The notes below the pieces were generated by a model, which did not search any database, was not told where the DNA came from, and saw nothing but the letters and a program-made list of their open reading frames with translations. Made by a program: the position numbers and the translations under genes. Positions 21,583-32,307 of a stretch of 43,365 nucleotides of DNA are shown piece after piece (the stretch's first letter is position 1; the number at the start of each line of letters is the position of its first letter). The DNA is taken from contig JAPTJF010000504.1 of assembly GCA_029339195.1 (NCBI GenBank), positions 1 to 43,365 on the forward strand, read 5' to 3'. The DNA comes from Micractinium sp. NFX-FRZ. Lineage: Eukaryota; Chlorophyta; Trebouxiophyceae; Chlorellales; Chlorellaceae.

Positions 21583-24071
21583 TGGGTGCTGTCGTCGCAC
21601 ACCCTGCTGAAATCTTACAATGAACTCTAATCTCTCAAGTCTCCAGCACTGCCCAACGTCCTACTCCTTTGCTGCTTCCTCTTTCAGAGACCCTTGCACC
21701 CACCCCGAGTACCTGTTTTTGCACTCAACCTTGTGATGCGCCCCTCTTCCCATGACCCCACCTGTTTGTGTCCCCCCCATGGCATCTGATAAATGATGCG
21801 GAAGCCTTCCCCCTACCTTGTCCTAGTTTCATGCAGTTTTCCCGTGCCGCATGCCAAACCCTCAATTTTGCCCGCAACCTCATTCCCTTCCCCCAATCGT
21901 TACGAATCCCTTTCCAATCTAAGCGCGTGCTTGTGTAAGCCAATGCCTGTCCGGTGCGTAGCACAGCACAGCACATCAGGGCGCATGGGCGGATGTCTTC
22001 AGCAGGGTTCCCGACAGCCTGCCGTGCTGAACTGTCCACTTGCCAGAGTCAGCAGGATGCACAATGGCACTGCCGAGTTGCTGCCTGCCGGCCCTCCCAA
22101 TCATTGTACGGTACATGTGGAGCCGCCCCGGCACACAAGTGGCCAAACAGATCCCAGGTGATGTCGTTGGCTTCCCACTCTAGCTGGCAAGTTAAGTCGG
22201 AGCACGAACGTCAGATTGGCTCCTTGCCATTACGACCTGTACCGTCTTACGCCATGTCTTACGCCCCGCGCTGGGAGGCGGCGGCGGCTTCCATGGTAGA
22301 CCAGGCTGGGCGGACACCGCTGCGGTCGGGGCTGGATATTTGTCCTTCTCGACATGCAGTCGTGCAAAGCGCCACCTGCGGCCGAAGATGTGACAATGAG
22401 ACGCCACTCCGCTTCCACCGCTGAGCCGGTCCGGACGAGACCAACCAAGGCTCCGGACCAGCTCCGGAAGGTGCGGTTGACTGATGGCGGTGGCTGCACC
22501 AGATACTCACCCAAGTTTGCCCCACTTGCGGCGCAACACGTAGTAAGCACACCGCAAGAAACCCGGCCCTCTGATACCAGAGATACCGTGCCCAAGGGAG
22601 AGCATGCGCATCAGGCGCAGCTCAGCCCCTGGTGCCCACCCCTGGAAGCTTGCCTCCATGTCCGGCAACCGGACCACTTAATGACCCGATGTTCACAAGA
22701 CCTGACCTCCGTAAAGTTCAGACGTTGTTCATTGAGCGGCCCCGCGCCGCCAGCAGTGCACAGCGGCGGCACCGGCGGTGCACTGGCACCTGTTTGCCTC
22801 ATGCCAGCTGGAACATGCCACACCGGCAGCCTGTTTCTGGAGGTGCAACGGGCAGTTGGGATCATATTGGTATTCATGTTCCGGATTTGAGTCCGAAAGG
22901 GGCAAACGCGGGGGGCAGGAGCGCCGCCCGGCCAGCGCGACTTGCCAAGCCTGGCCGGGGAGCTGCCTGTTCCACGGGAGCCCTTCAACTCGCTACCCAG
23001 CTTAAGCTTGTCAGTGTGTATTTTGTCGAGCAACCGTTCAGGTTGACTTATACGGACGCAGCTGCCAGTCATTGGTTCAATTCCAGGGCCATCCACGCCT
23101 ACCTCGGCATCCAGCTGCAAATCCAGCAGCTGCCTCAACAGCTGGCTGCCTCCTTGCCGGGAGCAAGGTGACGCCCTGCCCCCCGGCAAGATTTTGTCTG
23201 AACTCATCCATTGCGTTCCAATTTTTCCTTACACCGAATCCGAACGAAACCGATGCAACAAGTAATTGCACCGGTTGAGTGTGGCGCATGGCCATGCGCA
23301 GTGGGTGCGCGGTGGAGAGATGGCGCCAGAGCAAGCAGGAGGGAGACGAGGGGGCACGTGGCCGGTCATAGGTTGCGCACAAAGGTTGGCTGGGCCGACG
23401 CAGCTTTAAGCACACACTAGATCATGCTGATCAAACGTGTGAGTGGGCGTGCATTGACAGGCAGGTGCCATGGCAGGCCAGCAGTGCGCATCCTGTGTCA
23501 CTTTGGCCAGGTGCCATCCAGCCACGCTGCTGTGGAACATGCCAGTCTGATTGGTGGAAGCGTGTGTTGCAGGGGGTATGTGGTCCGCCCGAAACTCGGG
23601 GACCAAGAGTTTTGATGGGCGAGGGGAAGGAGGAGGCGTGAAGCGAAATCGCGATGGGCGGGGGAAGGCAGTGTTGGGTCAGGGGAAGGCAGCAAAACGA
23701 GCCAAAATCGTGATGGGTGGGGTGACAAGCGGGTTCATTGCGGCAGTGATGGAGAGGGATGGAAGCAGGCGGGCGCGGATACGTGTGAATACCAAACTTG
23801 TTTTTTCTTTATATGGGAGGTAAACCGCAGGGTTGAGTTGCAGAAGTGATGATGGAGCCGCTCTCGGGCAGGGGGAAGGGTAAAGCAAGGGGCAGCAGGT
23901 AAAGTGAAACAAGGTCAGTGATACAGGACGCTCACTGGCGGGGGACGAGACAAACGCTCGTAAAGTCTAAGCGGGGTGGGAGGGTGGGTGATGTGCAGAT
24001 GCGGGACATGCATGGGAAGAACAAAACGGAAGAGCAAAACGGAAGAACGAAATGGGTGGAAGGGAGGGTAG
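21583..24071. other. Spacer between tail-to-tail M11 copies 2 and 3
   Basis: This starts with the copy 2 3' UTR, which includes TTTCATGCAGTTTTCCC shared with copy 1, and a TGTAA at 21934-21938. From about 22150 to 23420 the sequence has many short frames on both strands with weak third-position bias and no recognisable domain or splice pattern, so I call no gene. From about 23580 it becomes purine-rich and degenerate-repetitive, leading into the satellite at 24072. Confidence 0.45.
21934..21938 (+). promoter_or_regulatory. Poly(A) signal TGTAA
   Basis: TGTAA lies 352 bp after the stop of M11 copy 2, in the 3' region that shares a motif with copy 1. Confidence 0.45.
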
Positions 24072-24569
24072 TAGGCAGGCGCACATGAGCGGAGGAGCAG
24101 GAGGAGTAAACGGCGGTGCTCAACCGCGAGAGGGGGTGGATCGAACGCGCGCACAAGAGGGAGGTGGAGAGAGTGAAGGGTAGCGCTCAGTCAGGAGGAA
24201 ATGGATGCCCACAATTGGGACATGATAAATGGCGCGCTTGCGCAGAGGGGGGCAGAATGAAGGGTAGCGGAAAGGCAGGAGAGGGCAGATGGCAGGCACG
24301 CTCAAAACGAGGAGAAGAGGGCGAAGGGCAGAGCATAATCAGGAGACGGCAGAATGCAGGCGCACAAAAGAGGAGGGGGAGAGTTCGAGGGGTAGCGCTC
24401 AGTCAGGAGGGAATGGGTGCGCAACATGAGGAGAGGGTAGATGACAGGCACGCTCAAGTGGAGGGGAGAGCGAAGGGTTGCGCGAAATCGGGAGAGCGCA
24501 ATTGGCAGGCACGGTCAAGAGGAGGGGTGGAGTGAGTTGGATTGCAGGTTTAAGGGACAGCAGCGTGCC
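24072..24569. repeat. Degenerate purine-rich satellite with 212-bp higher-order unit
   Basis: Monomers of about 58-89 bp share a core AGGCACGCTCAAGNGGAGG followed by a GAAGGGTAGCG-like block. Spacings between successive cores run roughly 69, 89, 59, 66, 88, 58, so three monomers form a higher-order unit. TAGCGCTCAGTCAGGAGG occurs at 24181 and 24393, exactly 212 bp apart. The array ends about 30 bp before the stop codon of M11 copy 3. Confidence 0.75.
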
Positions 24570-24595
24570 CAGCGAGCATGTCGTTCAGGGCTCGC

Positions 24596-27196
24596 CTACG
24601 GGATGGCCCTGCGCTTGGGGGCTGCCACAGCCACCCTTCTGATCAGGCGGAAGCAGGCGGGGTCCCGGGACCCAGCAAGCCCATTGCAGTCATTGTCCAG
24701 GCCGGCCCGGCAGCTTGCAGGGGTTTCGACGCCACCCTTGCGGCACACGGTGAGCTTGGCATTGGCGGGGCCGGAGCTCACCAGGCGCACCACCAGCCCG
24801 GCGGTGGGCTGCACCCACGCCTGGCCGGGGGTGCTCAGAGCTGCCTGCCAGGTGGTGGGCCGGGGGTCAAATGTGTTGGTGATGGCGGATGTGTAGACGT
24901 GCAGCTTGCCGGCGGCGTCTGTGGCCACGTCACCGCCCGCCTTGGTGCGGTACCCCACAAACACGGGGTCCAGGCCTGCCGCCCAGGAGGGCACGATGCG
25001 CAGCCCGCTGCGTGCCGACAGCGACTGGCTGGACAGCACGGCGGTCAGCGTCTGCCCGGGCTTGAGGGAGCTGCCGTCCAGCTGCTGCAGGCTCACCCAG
25101 CCCAGCTGCCAGGCGTGGGGGGTGTTGGGGCAGCGGTCGGAGCAGCAGTAGCCCATTGTCCCGCTCAGGTCGGCATACTCGTCATAAACGCCAGCGGCAT
25201 TGGTGGCGCCGGCGTGCGCCATGAACAGGTTGTGCCCAATCTCGTGCACCATGGCGGCGGGGGCAGCCCAGAAGTCGGCGCCGATCCAGGAGCGGCAGTC
25301 GTAGCTTCCATCGCAGCCCACATACCCCAGGCCCACAAAGTTGCAGGCGCCGGGGGGGATGAGGTACACCCTGCGGCAGCGGGGGCAGGGTGACAAGAAG
25401 GGCAGAGGGCATGAAGGGAGATGCATGTCGGGTGGAATGGGGATGGCACTGGTCACAGGTGCAGGCTCAAGCGCGGAGCTGCCGAGGCACAGGCATGGCA
25501 GCAGCCTGCATGCCAAGCGCAGCCACCGCTGCCCCCATCCACAGTCTGCTGCTAATGACAGACTCATGCACACTCCCCGTAACCAGTGCACTCCCCGTAA
25601 CCAGCGTGTTGGTGCCCCACCTGTGCTTGTAGAGGGAGAGGTCGATGCCGCGCGCCCTGAGCACCTCGTCCGCAGCGTCGGCATAGCCGTTGAAATCGTC
25701 GAAATCGCAGCGGTCAAAGGCCCAGGAAACGCCGTTGCTGCAGGGGAGCAGCAACAGAGGGCAGGGGGGCGGTGAGCGTTGCTGTCATTGGACGGGGCGA
25801 GGTGACAGGTTCTCATGGGTACACATTCGCACATTGTGTGGCTGGCAAGTGGGCGAGGCATTCAACAGAAAGATCAGCGCAGGGCGGGGCCCAGGGTGCA
25901 GGCTGGCCCAGCTGGCGGCGGGTGCCTCACGTGGTGCCTGTGCACGGCAGCTCCACCACATCGGCCACCAGGCTGTTGCCCTGCGTCAGCCGGCTCTTGC
26001 CGTAGGAGCACTTGTTGAAGGTGGAGCCGACGGTGATGCCGCCGGGGTTGACCTCTGCAAACACGGCCTTCCTCACTTGGTCAATGCTAAACTTGGGCAG
26101 TGAGGCGCCGGGGCAGGCGGCGAGAGAGGCATCTACTCCCGCAACTGCACAGCGGCAAGGAGGGAGGGTTGGTGGGTTGGTCACTGGGCCGGAGGATGAG
26201 AGTGCAGTGCATGTCTGAAGTGGGCGTCAGGTGCCATCAAGCAGGGCGGTAGCAGCCAGAAAGCAAGCCTGAGGCATACGTCACGCAGGCAAGGTCGGCG
26301 GATGGGCAGGCGGGATCCAGGGAGCAGGTAGGCAGGCAGGCAGGGGTACAGACAGGCAGGCAGGTGGGGGCAGGCAGAGGTCTCACTTGGAATAAAAATG
26401 GTGCTGACAGTGCTGGCAACAAGCTTGTTGGTGCTCAGCACGGAGGCTGCCCTGGCGGGGCCGGCAGCGATGGACGCCATGCCGCTGGTGGCGCCCTGGG
26501 TGAGCGTGGGGGCGGCAAAGGCGGCGCCAGAGGCGCGCAGGCTGGCTGCCACAAACTTGGGGGCAGAGGGGCGCGCTGCTGCTGCTGCCAGGACGCTGCG
26601 GCGTGGCGCCTGCTGTGGCTGCTGCGCCCAGCGGCCCGCCAGCTCGACGTGCATGCCGGTGTGCAGGCCCGCCAGCTGGCGCGCGTCGGCGACCTCCACG
26701 TGAACGCGCCTGCCGTCGGGGGTGCGCACGCCCAGCATGCTGCAGGCATGAAACGTAAATCGTTTGGCGAAGGGATGGGGTGTGTGGGGAGGGCCGAGGT
26801 AATGAGGTTTACAGGCAGGCAACCTGTACCACCATATCAGATACTCCTCCTGCTGCTGGCATGGCTGCTTGTGGCTGCGGTGGCGGCAGGAAGCTGACGC
26901 TGTGGCAGGAGCGGAGCCACACGCTCGCTGCAAGCTGTTTTCTCACCGCTGGGGCTTCTGACCGTGTACATCCAGTGCAATTACGATTGATTTGCCTGCA
27001 AAGGCAGACGAAAGGCGTGCTGGACGCCAAGAAGTGAGGCGGGCGGGCACAGATGGACGTAGGTAGTCATTCCAAAAAGGCATCCCTCCTCACCGGAAAG
27101 CTTCTCTAAAGGGCTCGAAAGCACCATGCGGGAGCTGCCCAGCACGGGGGAAGCCGCCAGTGCGAGCATGGCCAAGAGCAGTCCGGAGGCGAGCAT
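24596..27196 (-). CDS. Secreted M11 (gametolysin-type) metallopeptidase, copy 3
   Basis: Six exons in transcript order (27196-27094, 26995-26947, 26739-26387, 26144-25931, 25737-25621, 25370-24596) give 536 residues. Exons 2-5 have exactly the same lengths as in copy 2 (49, 353, 214, 117). The signal peptide (GLLLAMLALAASPVLG) and following MVLSSPLEKLSG differ completely from the other copies. The short second exon (KSIVIALDVHGQKPQR) is a diverged homologue. The zinc site is HEIGHNLFMAH (His321, Glu322, His325, His331), the Met-turn MGYCC (Met351), and the C-terminal motif GLDNDCNGL. Neither extra intron of copies 1 and 2 is present. The catalytic exon matches copy 2 almost base for base, while the last 130 bp follow copy 1. 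A secreted wall-acting protease is inferred; the distinct leader suggests separate regulation or targeting. Confidence 0.87.
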
Positions 27197-28039
27197 GGCG
27201 AAGAAAAGAGGGTTGGTCAGTCGCAGCTGTGGAAGATGAATGTGGAGGGTGTGATGGAGCGAAAATGGAAGTGGGGATGTATGCTGAGTGGGAGCGGCGC
27301 TTCCGGTTTGGGGCAGCCGGGCAGCCGGGGCTGCCGCCCATGAAAACTGAGTCAGCCAACATCCTGCCAAGGCCTCTGACCGCGTGGAGAGGGGTCCGCA
27401 TTGTGCATAGAGAGGCTGAAGGGAGCACGGATGGGCAGGAGGGAGACTTGCCACCCACAAGGAGGCAGCTGCCGGGGCTGGTCCATCTGTGTGTGGCGGC
27501 GGCAGACGCAGGTGGGGCTGGAGGGGGCGGCTGCTGGCAGCTCCTGCCTCCCCAGCGCCTTCCGCACGGCCTCTGATATCAATGTGTGTATTAGGGGCAA
27601 GCTTCAGGAGCGAAACGGGGTCCATCTGTGTGGGGAGGCTAGCCCTGGGCCTGCAGGAGGGGGGCAGCAGGTGACGTGCCTGATCCCGCACTCTCTTCAC
27701 TTAAGGCTTCACGCTCCTACTCAACAAGCTCCCCGCTTGCCAACTGTTCCCCTATACAACTTGCCGCCTCCATCCATCCATCCTAGCTTCAGCTTGAGGT
27801 CAGCTGTGGTTGACATGATCCTCGTAGGCGGGATACCTGAGGCATGGCGCAGCTCTTGCACGCATGTGGGAAGGACCGTGATGTGAATGTAGGGGCAAGG
27901 AGAGGCAGCAGGACCAGCGTTGGGGGCTGGGAGCACAATGGAGGAGCATAGAACGGGGGCAGGAAGCGGTGCTGCAAAGGGCCTGGGGGAGTGGTGATGC
28001 GACGGGAGAGCGAGACTGCGTGGGATTAGGCAGGCTGCC
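27197..28039. other. Promoter of M11 copy 3 and 3' region of PyrR gene
   Basis: This 843-bp stretch lies between two minus-strand genes. The half next to 27197 should hold the copy 3 promoter. The word GGTCCATCTGTGTG occurs twice (about 27479 and 27619). No gene or RNA was recognised. Confidence 0.45.
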
Positions 28040-31000
28040 CTAGACGCCCGCTGGCCGCGGGTCTGAAGCCACGGTTCCTCCCCCCTGCTGCTGCCGCCGC
28101 TGCGCCTGTTGCTGCTGCTTTGCCGCTGCTGCCAGTGGCGCATCAGACGGTGCATCCACCACCGCTGCTTGTGCTGCCGCCGCTGCCGCCGGCTGCTGCT
28201 GCTGCTGCAGCAGCTCCTGCCGGACCTGCATGAGCAGCTTGCCCAGCATGTTTGCCCCGCTGCCGTCATACCCCCTGCCCCAGAAAAAGTCGTGGGGGGA
28301 GCTCTCAACAAGCTCCAACCCTGCGCTGCCGCTGCTGCTGCCGCTGATGCTGCCGCGGTTGCCAGAGGATGATGGCGTGGCCATCGCGCTGATGCGTCCG
28401 CCCGACGCGTCGCAGCCGCGGCCGCCGCAGTTGCGACCGGTGGCCAGCAGCATGGCGCGGGGCGCGGCGTGCGCAGCGCACTTGGCGCGCAGCGCGGACA
28501 GCATGACCGCCAGCTTGGACGCCTCCCAGTCGGCACGCATGAGCTGCGGGCGCTGCCGCTGCGCGCGCCGCCCCAGCCCGGCAGCTTCCTCGGGGCTGCC
28601 GGCAGCTGCGATTGCCTCAACCAGCGCTTCTGCCTCTGGGTCCGCCACCCCAGCAAACTTCTGGGCCTGGTAGAAGTGTTCCACCGAGGGCCAGAGCCGC
28701 CAGGCGTCGCCGCTGCCGTCGCAGCTGCTGCCCGGCTGCTGCTGCTGCTGCACCCCTGACTGCTGCTGCGCCTGCTGCCCCTGCTGCGCTGCGCGCGCCT
28801 CGTGCAGCTGCTGCGCACGCTGTGCGGTCATGGGGCCGCACGGCATGGCGATGGGGTGCGGCGAGAAGTTGGAGAGGCAGCCGTAGCGGTCCCACGCCTT
28901 GTAAAATTCTGCCACCCCGGATGCCTCCATCCGCGACCCAGGGTGCCGCGCCTTGCTGCCCGAGCTGCTGCCGGCACTGCCGCCGTTGTTCATTGCTGCG
29001 CCGCCACTGCTGCTGCCTGGTCCCGCGCCGCCGCCACCGCTGCTGCTGCCCTGGCCGTCGGCGGCTGCTGCTGCTGCAGCCAGGGCACGCAGGCCGCCTG
29101 ACTGGGGCAGGTAGCCGGTCAGCATGAGGTCGGGCCCCACCTGCTGCCACCGCACGTCTGCCAGCTGCAGCGCCTGAGTCATCTCCACAAAGCCTAGGTC
29201 CCCGACGGGCGTGGGGGCGCGGCTGCCGCCAATCTGTGGGGTGGCACAAGGGGCGGACGGGGGCAGGGGCACGGCAGGGAGGGGTTAGTGATGGGGGTGC
29301 AAGCGAGGTGGGGTGCTGGCAGCAAGTGCAGCGCTGGCTGGCTGGCTGCCAGGCTGCAGGAGCTCTTGAGGGCAGAGGGCATGGCGCTTTCAGGCGTGCC
29401 CACACAATCCAGAAACCCAGCATGCATCGCACCACTTTACTCGGCTATACAAACCACACCCTGCCATGCACCGCAACCCACCCTCCACACACCCAGCGGC
29501 CAGTACAGCAGGGCGGGCCACAGCCTCTACGGAGCACACAGAACTAGCAAATTTTGATCATTAGCCCTCCACCCCTGCCAGCGTGAGCTCACAATTTTGG
29601 GCGCCACAAAGGCCATGGCCTTGTGGATGGCTCCCCCCGCAATGGCAGGCGCCGCCAGCATGCCGCCGCACTCCCAGAGGCACTGCAGGAAGCCGCGGTC
29701 GTAGCAGTACCTGCGGGAGTGGGGAGGGGAGGGCAGGGGGGGAGGGGAGCAGGAGGTGTCAAGGGGAAGGGGATCGGGAGGTGTGTCAAGCAAAAGGCAC
29801 AGAAGCCAAAGCTCGCTGGCGGTGCAGCCTTGCAGGGTCCCTCGAAGGGGAGGTTAGAGGGGTGAAGGGAAGCTGCGCAGCGCATGTTCCGGCCTGCTCT
29901 CTCCACCTGCCGCCCCACCCTGCCGCCCGCTCTCTCCACCTGTCGTTCCACCCTGCTGCCCGCTCTCTCCACCCTGCCCCCCACCTCCGCGCACCGACAC
30001 CCCCCCATCCTGCCCCTCCACGCCCCCCCAATCTTCGCCCACCCTCACCGGCAATTGTCCCGCCCACCCACGCACCGCGCCACGGCGTCCGGCGTGAGGA
30101 AGTCAAACTCCAGCACCTCCACCCCGCGGGAGCGCAGCATGCTCTGGAAGTCCAGGCGCGCGCCGCGCTGCGTGGCCACAATGGTTGGCGCGTGCCCCAC
30201 ATCCCACAGCTTGGCCTCCGCCGGCAGGTCGAGCGTGCGGCTCATGACGATGCGGGCAGGCTGGTGCCCGGTGCTGCGCCGCGTGGTCAGCTGCGGGTTG
30301 TCGCGGCGCACTGCGGTGCACAAGGAGAAGGAGGGGCGGGAGGCGGGGGGAGAAAGGGGGCGGCGGGTGAGGGCGGGTGCAGCGGGGCCGGACCCGAGTG
30401 CGAGACTTGCATGGATGGCATGACATGCGCTGCTGCGGCCAGTGAATGAGACCCTGCCCCGCCCGCCTGCTGCCTACGCTGCACACAAACGGCTCACGCC
30501 TGCGCCCCGCCCTGCAGGGGCGGCCTGCACATGTCTCCTACTTGGACGTATGGCCCCTGCCTCCAACCCTCCCCCTGCCCTCCCCACAGCCACCCGACCT
30601 TCCTGCCACCGCCCCGCACCTGTGCAGCCGCCGACGATGACGGCATCGGAGCAGGCCCGAGCGTCAAACACACGCTGCCGCGACTGCGCGCTGCTGACCC
30701 ACGCCGAGTGCCCCGTGTGGGTGGCAATCTTGCCATCCAGCGTCATTGCATACTTGAGCAGGCCTAGCGGGCGGCGGGTGACCGCCCGGTGCAGCAGCGC
30801 CTCGTTGGCGAGCAGGCAGGCGTCCAAGGTTGCATCAGCGTCCTGGGGAGCACTGCAGGGCGCCTCGCCAAGCACCGCCACCGCCACGCCGGCAGAGCGC
30901 AGCGCGCCGATGGCACCGCCCCGCAGGTGGGGCAGCGGGTGGCGCAGCCCGACCACGACGCGCCCCACGCCTGCTGTGAGCAGCGCCTCCACAGCCGCCG

Positions 31001-32062
31001 CCTCCCCGTGGCAGTCCCCCGTCTCCAGGTTGAGGTAGGCTGTGGCCCCCCGGGCGGCGCCGCCAGCCTGGCGCACCACCTGGCACTCTGGAGGCTCGGT
31101 GCCCTGCAAGACACAGCCGGGCCATGGCAGAGTGTGGGGGCAAGCGCCGAGAGGGCATGCAGAGCCGGTGCAAGGCACACGCGCAGGTGGTGCATGCAGG
31201 AGCGCTCTTGGGGGGGACGCCGGCAGAGCAGCTGTGGTAGAAGCGGCGGCAAGCTCACCGCACCAGGCATGCAGCCCCTGTCAGCGCAACCCAGCAGCTC
31301 GAGGGAGGGCTTGGCAGTGCAAGCGTGCAGCACATTGGTGATGCGACTGCAAGTGAACAAAATGCCGCACCTGTGCCCACTGCGCCGCCTCTGCCAGCGG
31401 CACGCCCCCGGCGCTGACCAGCACGCAGCCGGCGTAGGGGTGCGGCTGCGTCTGGCCCAGCGGCCCCTGCGACACCTGGGCTGCGCGCATCAGGTGCCCA
31501 AGGTCCCTGGCTGCAGGGGGCCGGTGCGGCAAGACGGCGGGAAGTGGGCAGGGAGTGAGGGGCGGAAACAGGCCGGGACCGCCCACCTGCACACAGCTGC
31601 AACAGCAGCTGAGGCGCAGCTGTGGAGTGCACAGCACCTGCGGCCGTGCACAGCAGCATTGCGAAGGCAAGACGGCTGTCAGCTCACCATCGATATTCTG
31701 GGGGTCACTGCCAGGGCCATCGGGACCCGCTGCAGCAGCCTGCACAGAGGAGTTGACGGCAGCGTCCGCACTGATGGCGTCAGCTATGAGCGGCGGCGGC
31801 GGCAGCGGCGGCAGCGGCAGGGCGCTGCCAGTGGCGGCGTTTCTCAGCTCACCGCTCGGACACTTGGGCTGCTCATACGCCGCAGAGGCGCCACCGAGCG
31901 CGGGAAGGCCCTGCAGGCTGCTGCCGAGGGAGAGGCCACCGCCCCGACCGCCGCATGTGGCGCAACGGCCTGCTCCATGACACCAAAAGCGCCCACAGAC
32001 TTGACGGGCACAATGTACCGCTGGGCGGTGCAGGGCAGGGGCTGCGCCCGCCCCAGCAACAT
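28040..32062 (-). CDS. PYRR: PyrR: pyrimidine reductase of riboflavin synthesis with YbiA N-glycosidase domain
   Basis: Seven exons in transcript order (32062-31853, 31739-31688, 31510-31371, 31103-30620, 30310-30076, 29710-29593, 29233-28040) give 810 residues. Residues 1-70 look like a chloroplast transit peptide (RAFPRSVAPLRRMSSPSVRA). A deaminase-like domain (about 90-235) has lost its zinc ligands: the HAE and PCxHxGRTPPC motifs are replaced by PECQVV and LETGDCHGEA, as in plant PyrR. The reductase domain (about 248-460) has LLKYAMTLDGKIAT, DNPQLTTR and FVAPKIIGG, and would reduce the ribosylamino-pyrimidine phosphate with NADPH. A YbiA/COG3236 domain (about 519-745: GCLSNFSPHPI, WPSVEHFYQAQKF, SSPHDFFWGRGY) hydrolyses reactive riboflavin intermediates in plants. 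Ser/Gly linkers and poly-Q tails are added. The ATG at 32062 (ACAACAATG) is chosen because its frame yields the transit peptide via a phase-0 intron; the TTG at 32123 in another frame is rejected. Confidence 0.9.
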
Positions 32063-32307
32063 TGTTGTCACCCACGAGCAGAGCGGGCAGTGCAGCGGAT
32101 GCACAGCAGCTGTTCAAGTGCAATGGTCGATAAGAATTACGGCGGCTCGCTTGGTGACTTTTCTAAGAGGAGATGAGCTGCCAGGCTGTAAGCTCCCTTG
32201 CCTCTCATCATCCGGGATTATGCATTGCAGAACCGCAATCACGGAACGATCAGTCAAGCCAGCTGAGAGAACCCCAGCTGAGAGAAACCTCTGCCTGCCC
32301 GCCAGAC
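32063..32307. promoter_or_regulatory. Compact bidirectional promoter, PyrR / Toc64
   Basis: Only 245 bp separate the two divergent start codons. The stretch is lower in GC than the exons and contains a short direct repeat CAGCTGAGAGAA (about 32258 and 32276). It should carry both 5' UTRs and promoters. Confidence 0.5.

Noticed and set aside
23060..23110. Possible tRNA B-box (GGTTCAATTCC)
   Set aside because: There is no matching A-box, and the flanking stem does not pair, so no cloverleaf can be drawn.
22150..23420. Possible extra gene between M11 copies 2 and 3
   Set aside because: Overlapping frames on both strands without codon bias, domain or splice logic.
14631..27196. Treating one of the M11 copies as a pseudogene
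   Set aside because: All three join in frame over 536-539 codons with intact zinc site and splice sites.
32060..32123. PyrR start at the TTG codon at 32123 in the frame of exon 2
   Set aside because: It is not an ATG. The ATG at 32062 gives a transit peptide and joins in frame through a clean intron (31740-31852).
32173..32307. Toc64 start at ATG 32173
   Set aside because: The added 45 residues have weak third-position GC and a direct repeat, and Toc64 proteins have short N-termini. It is kept only as an alternative.
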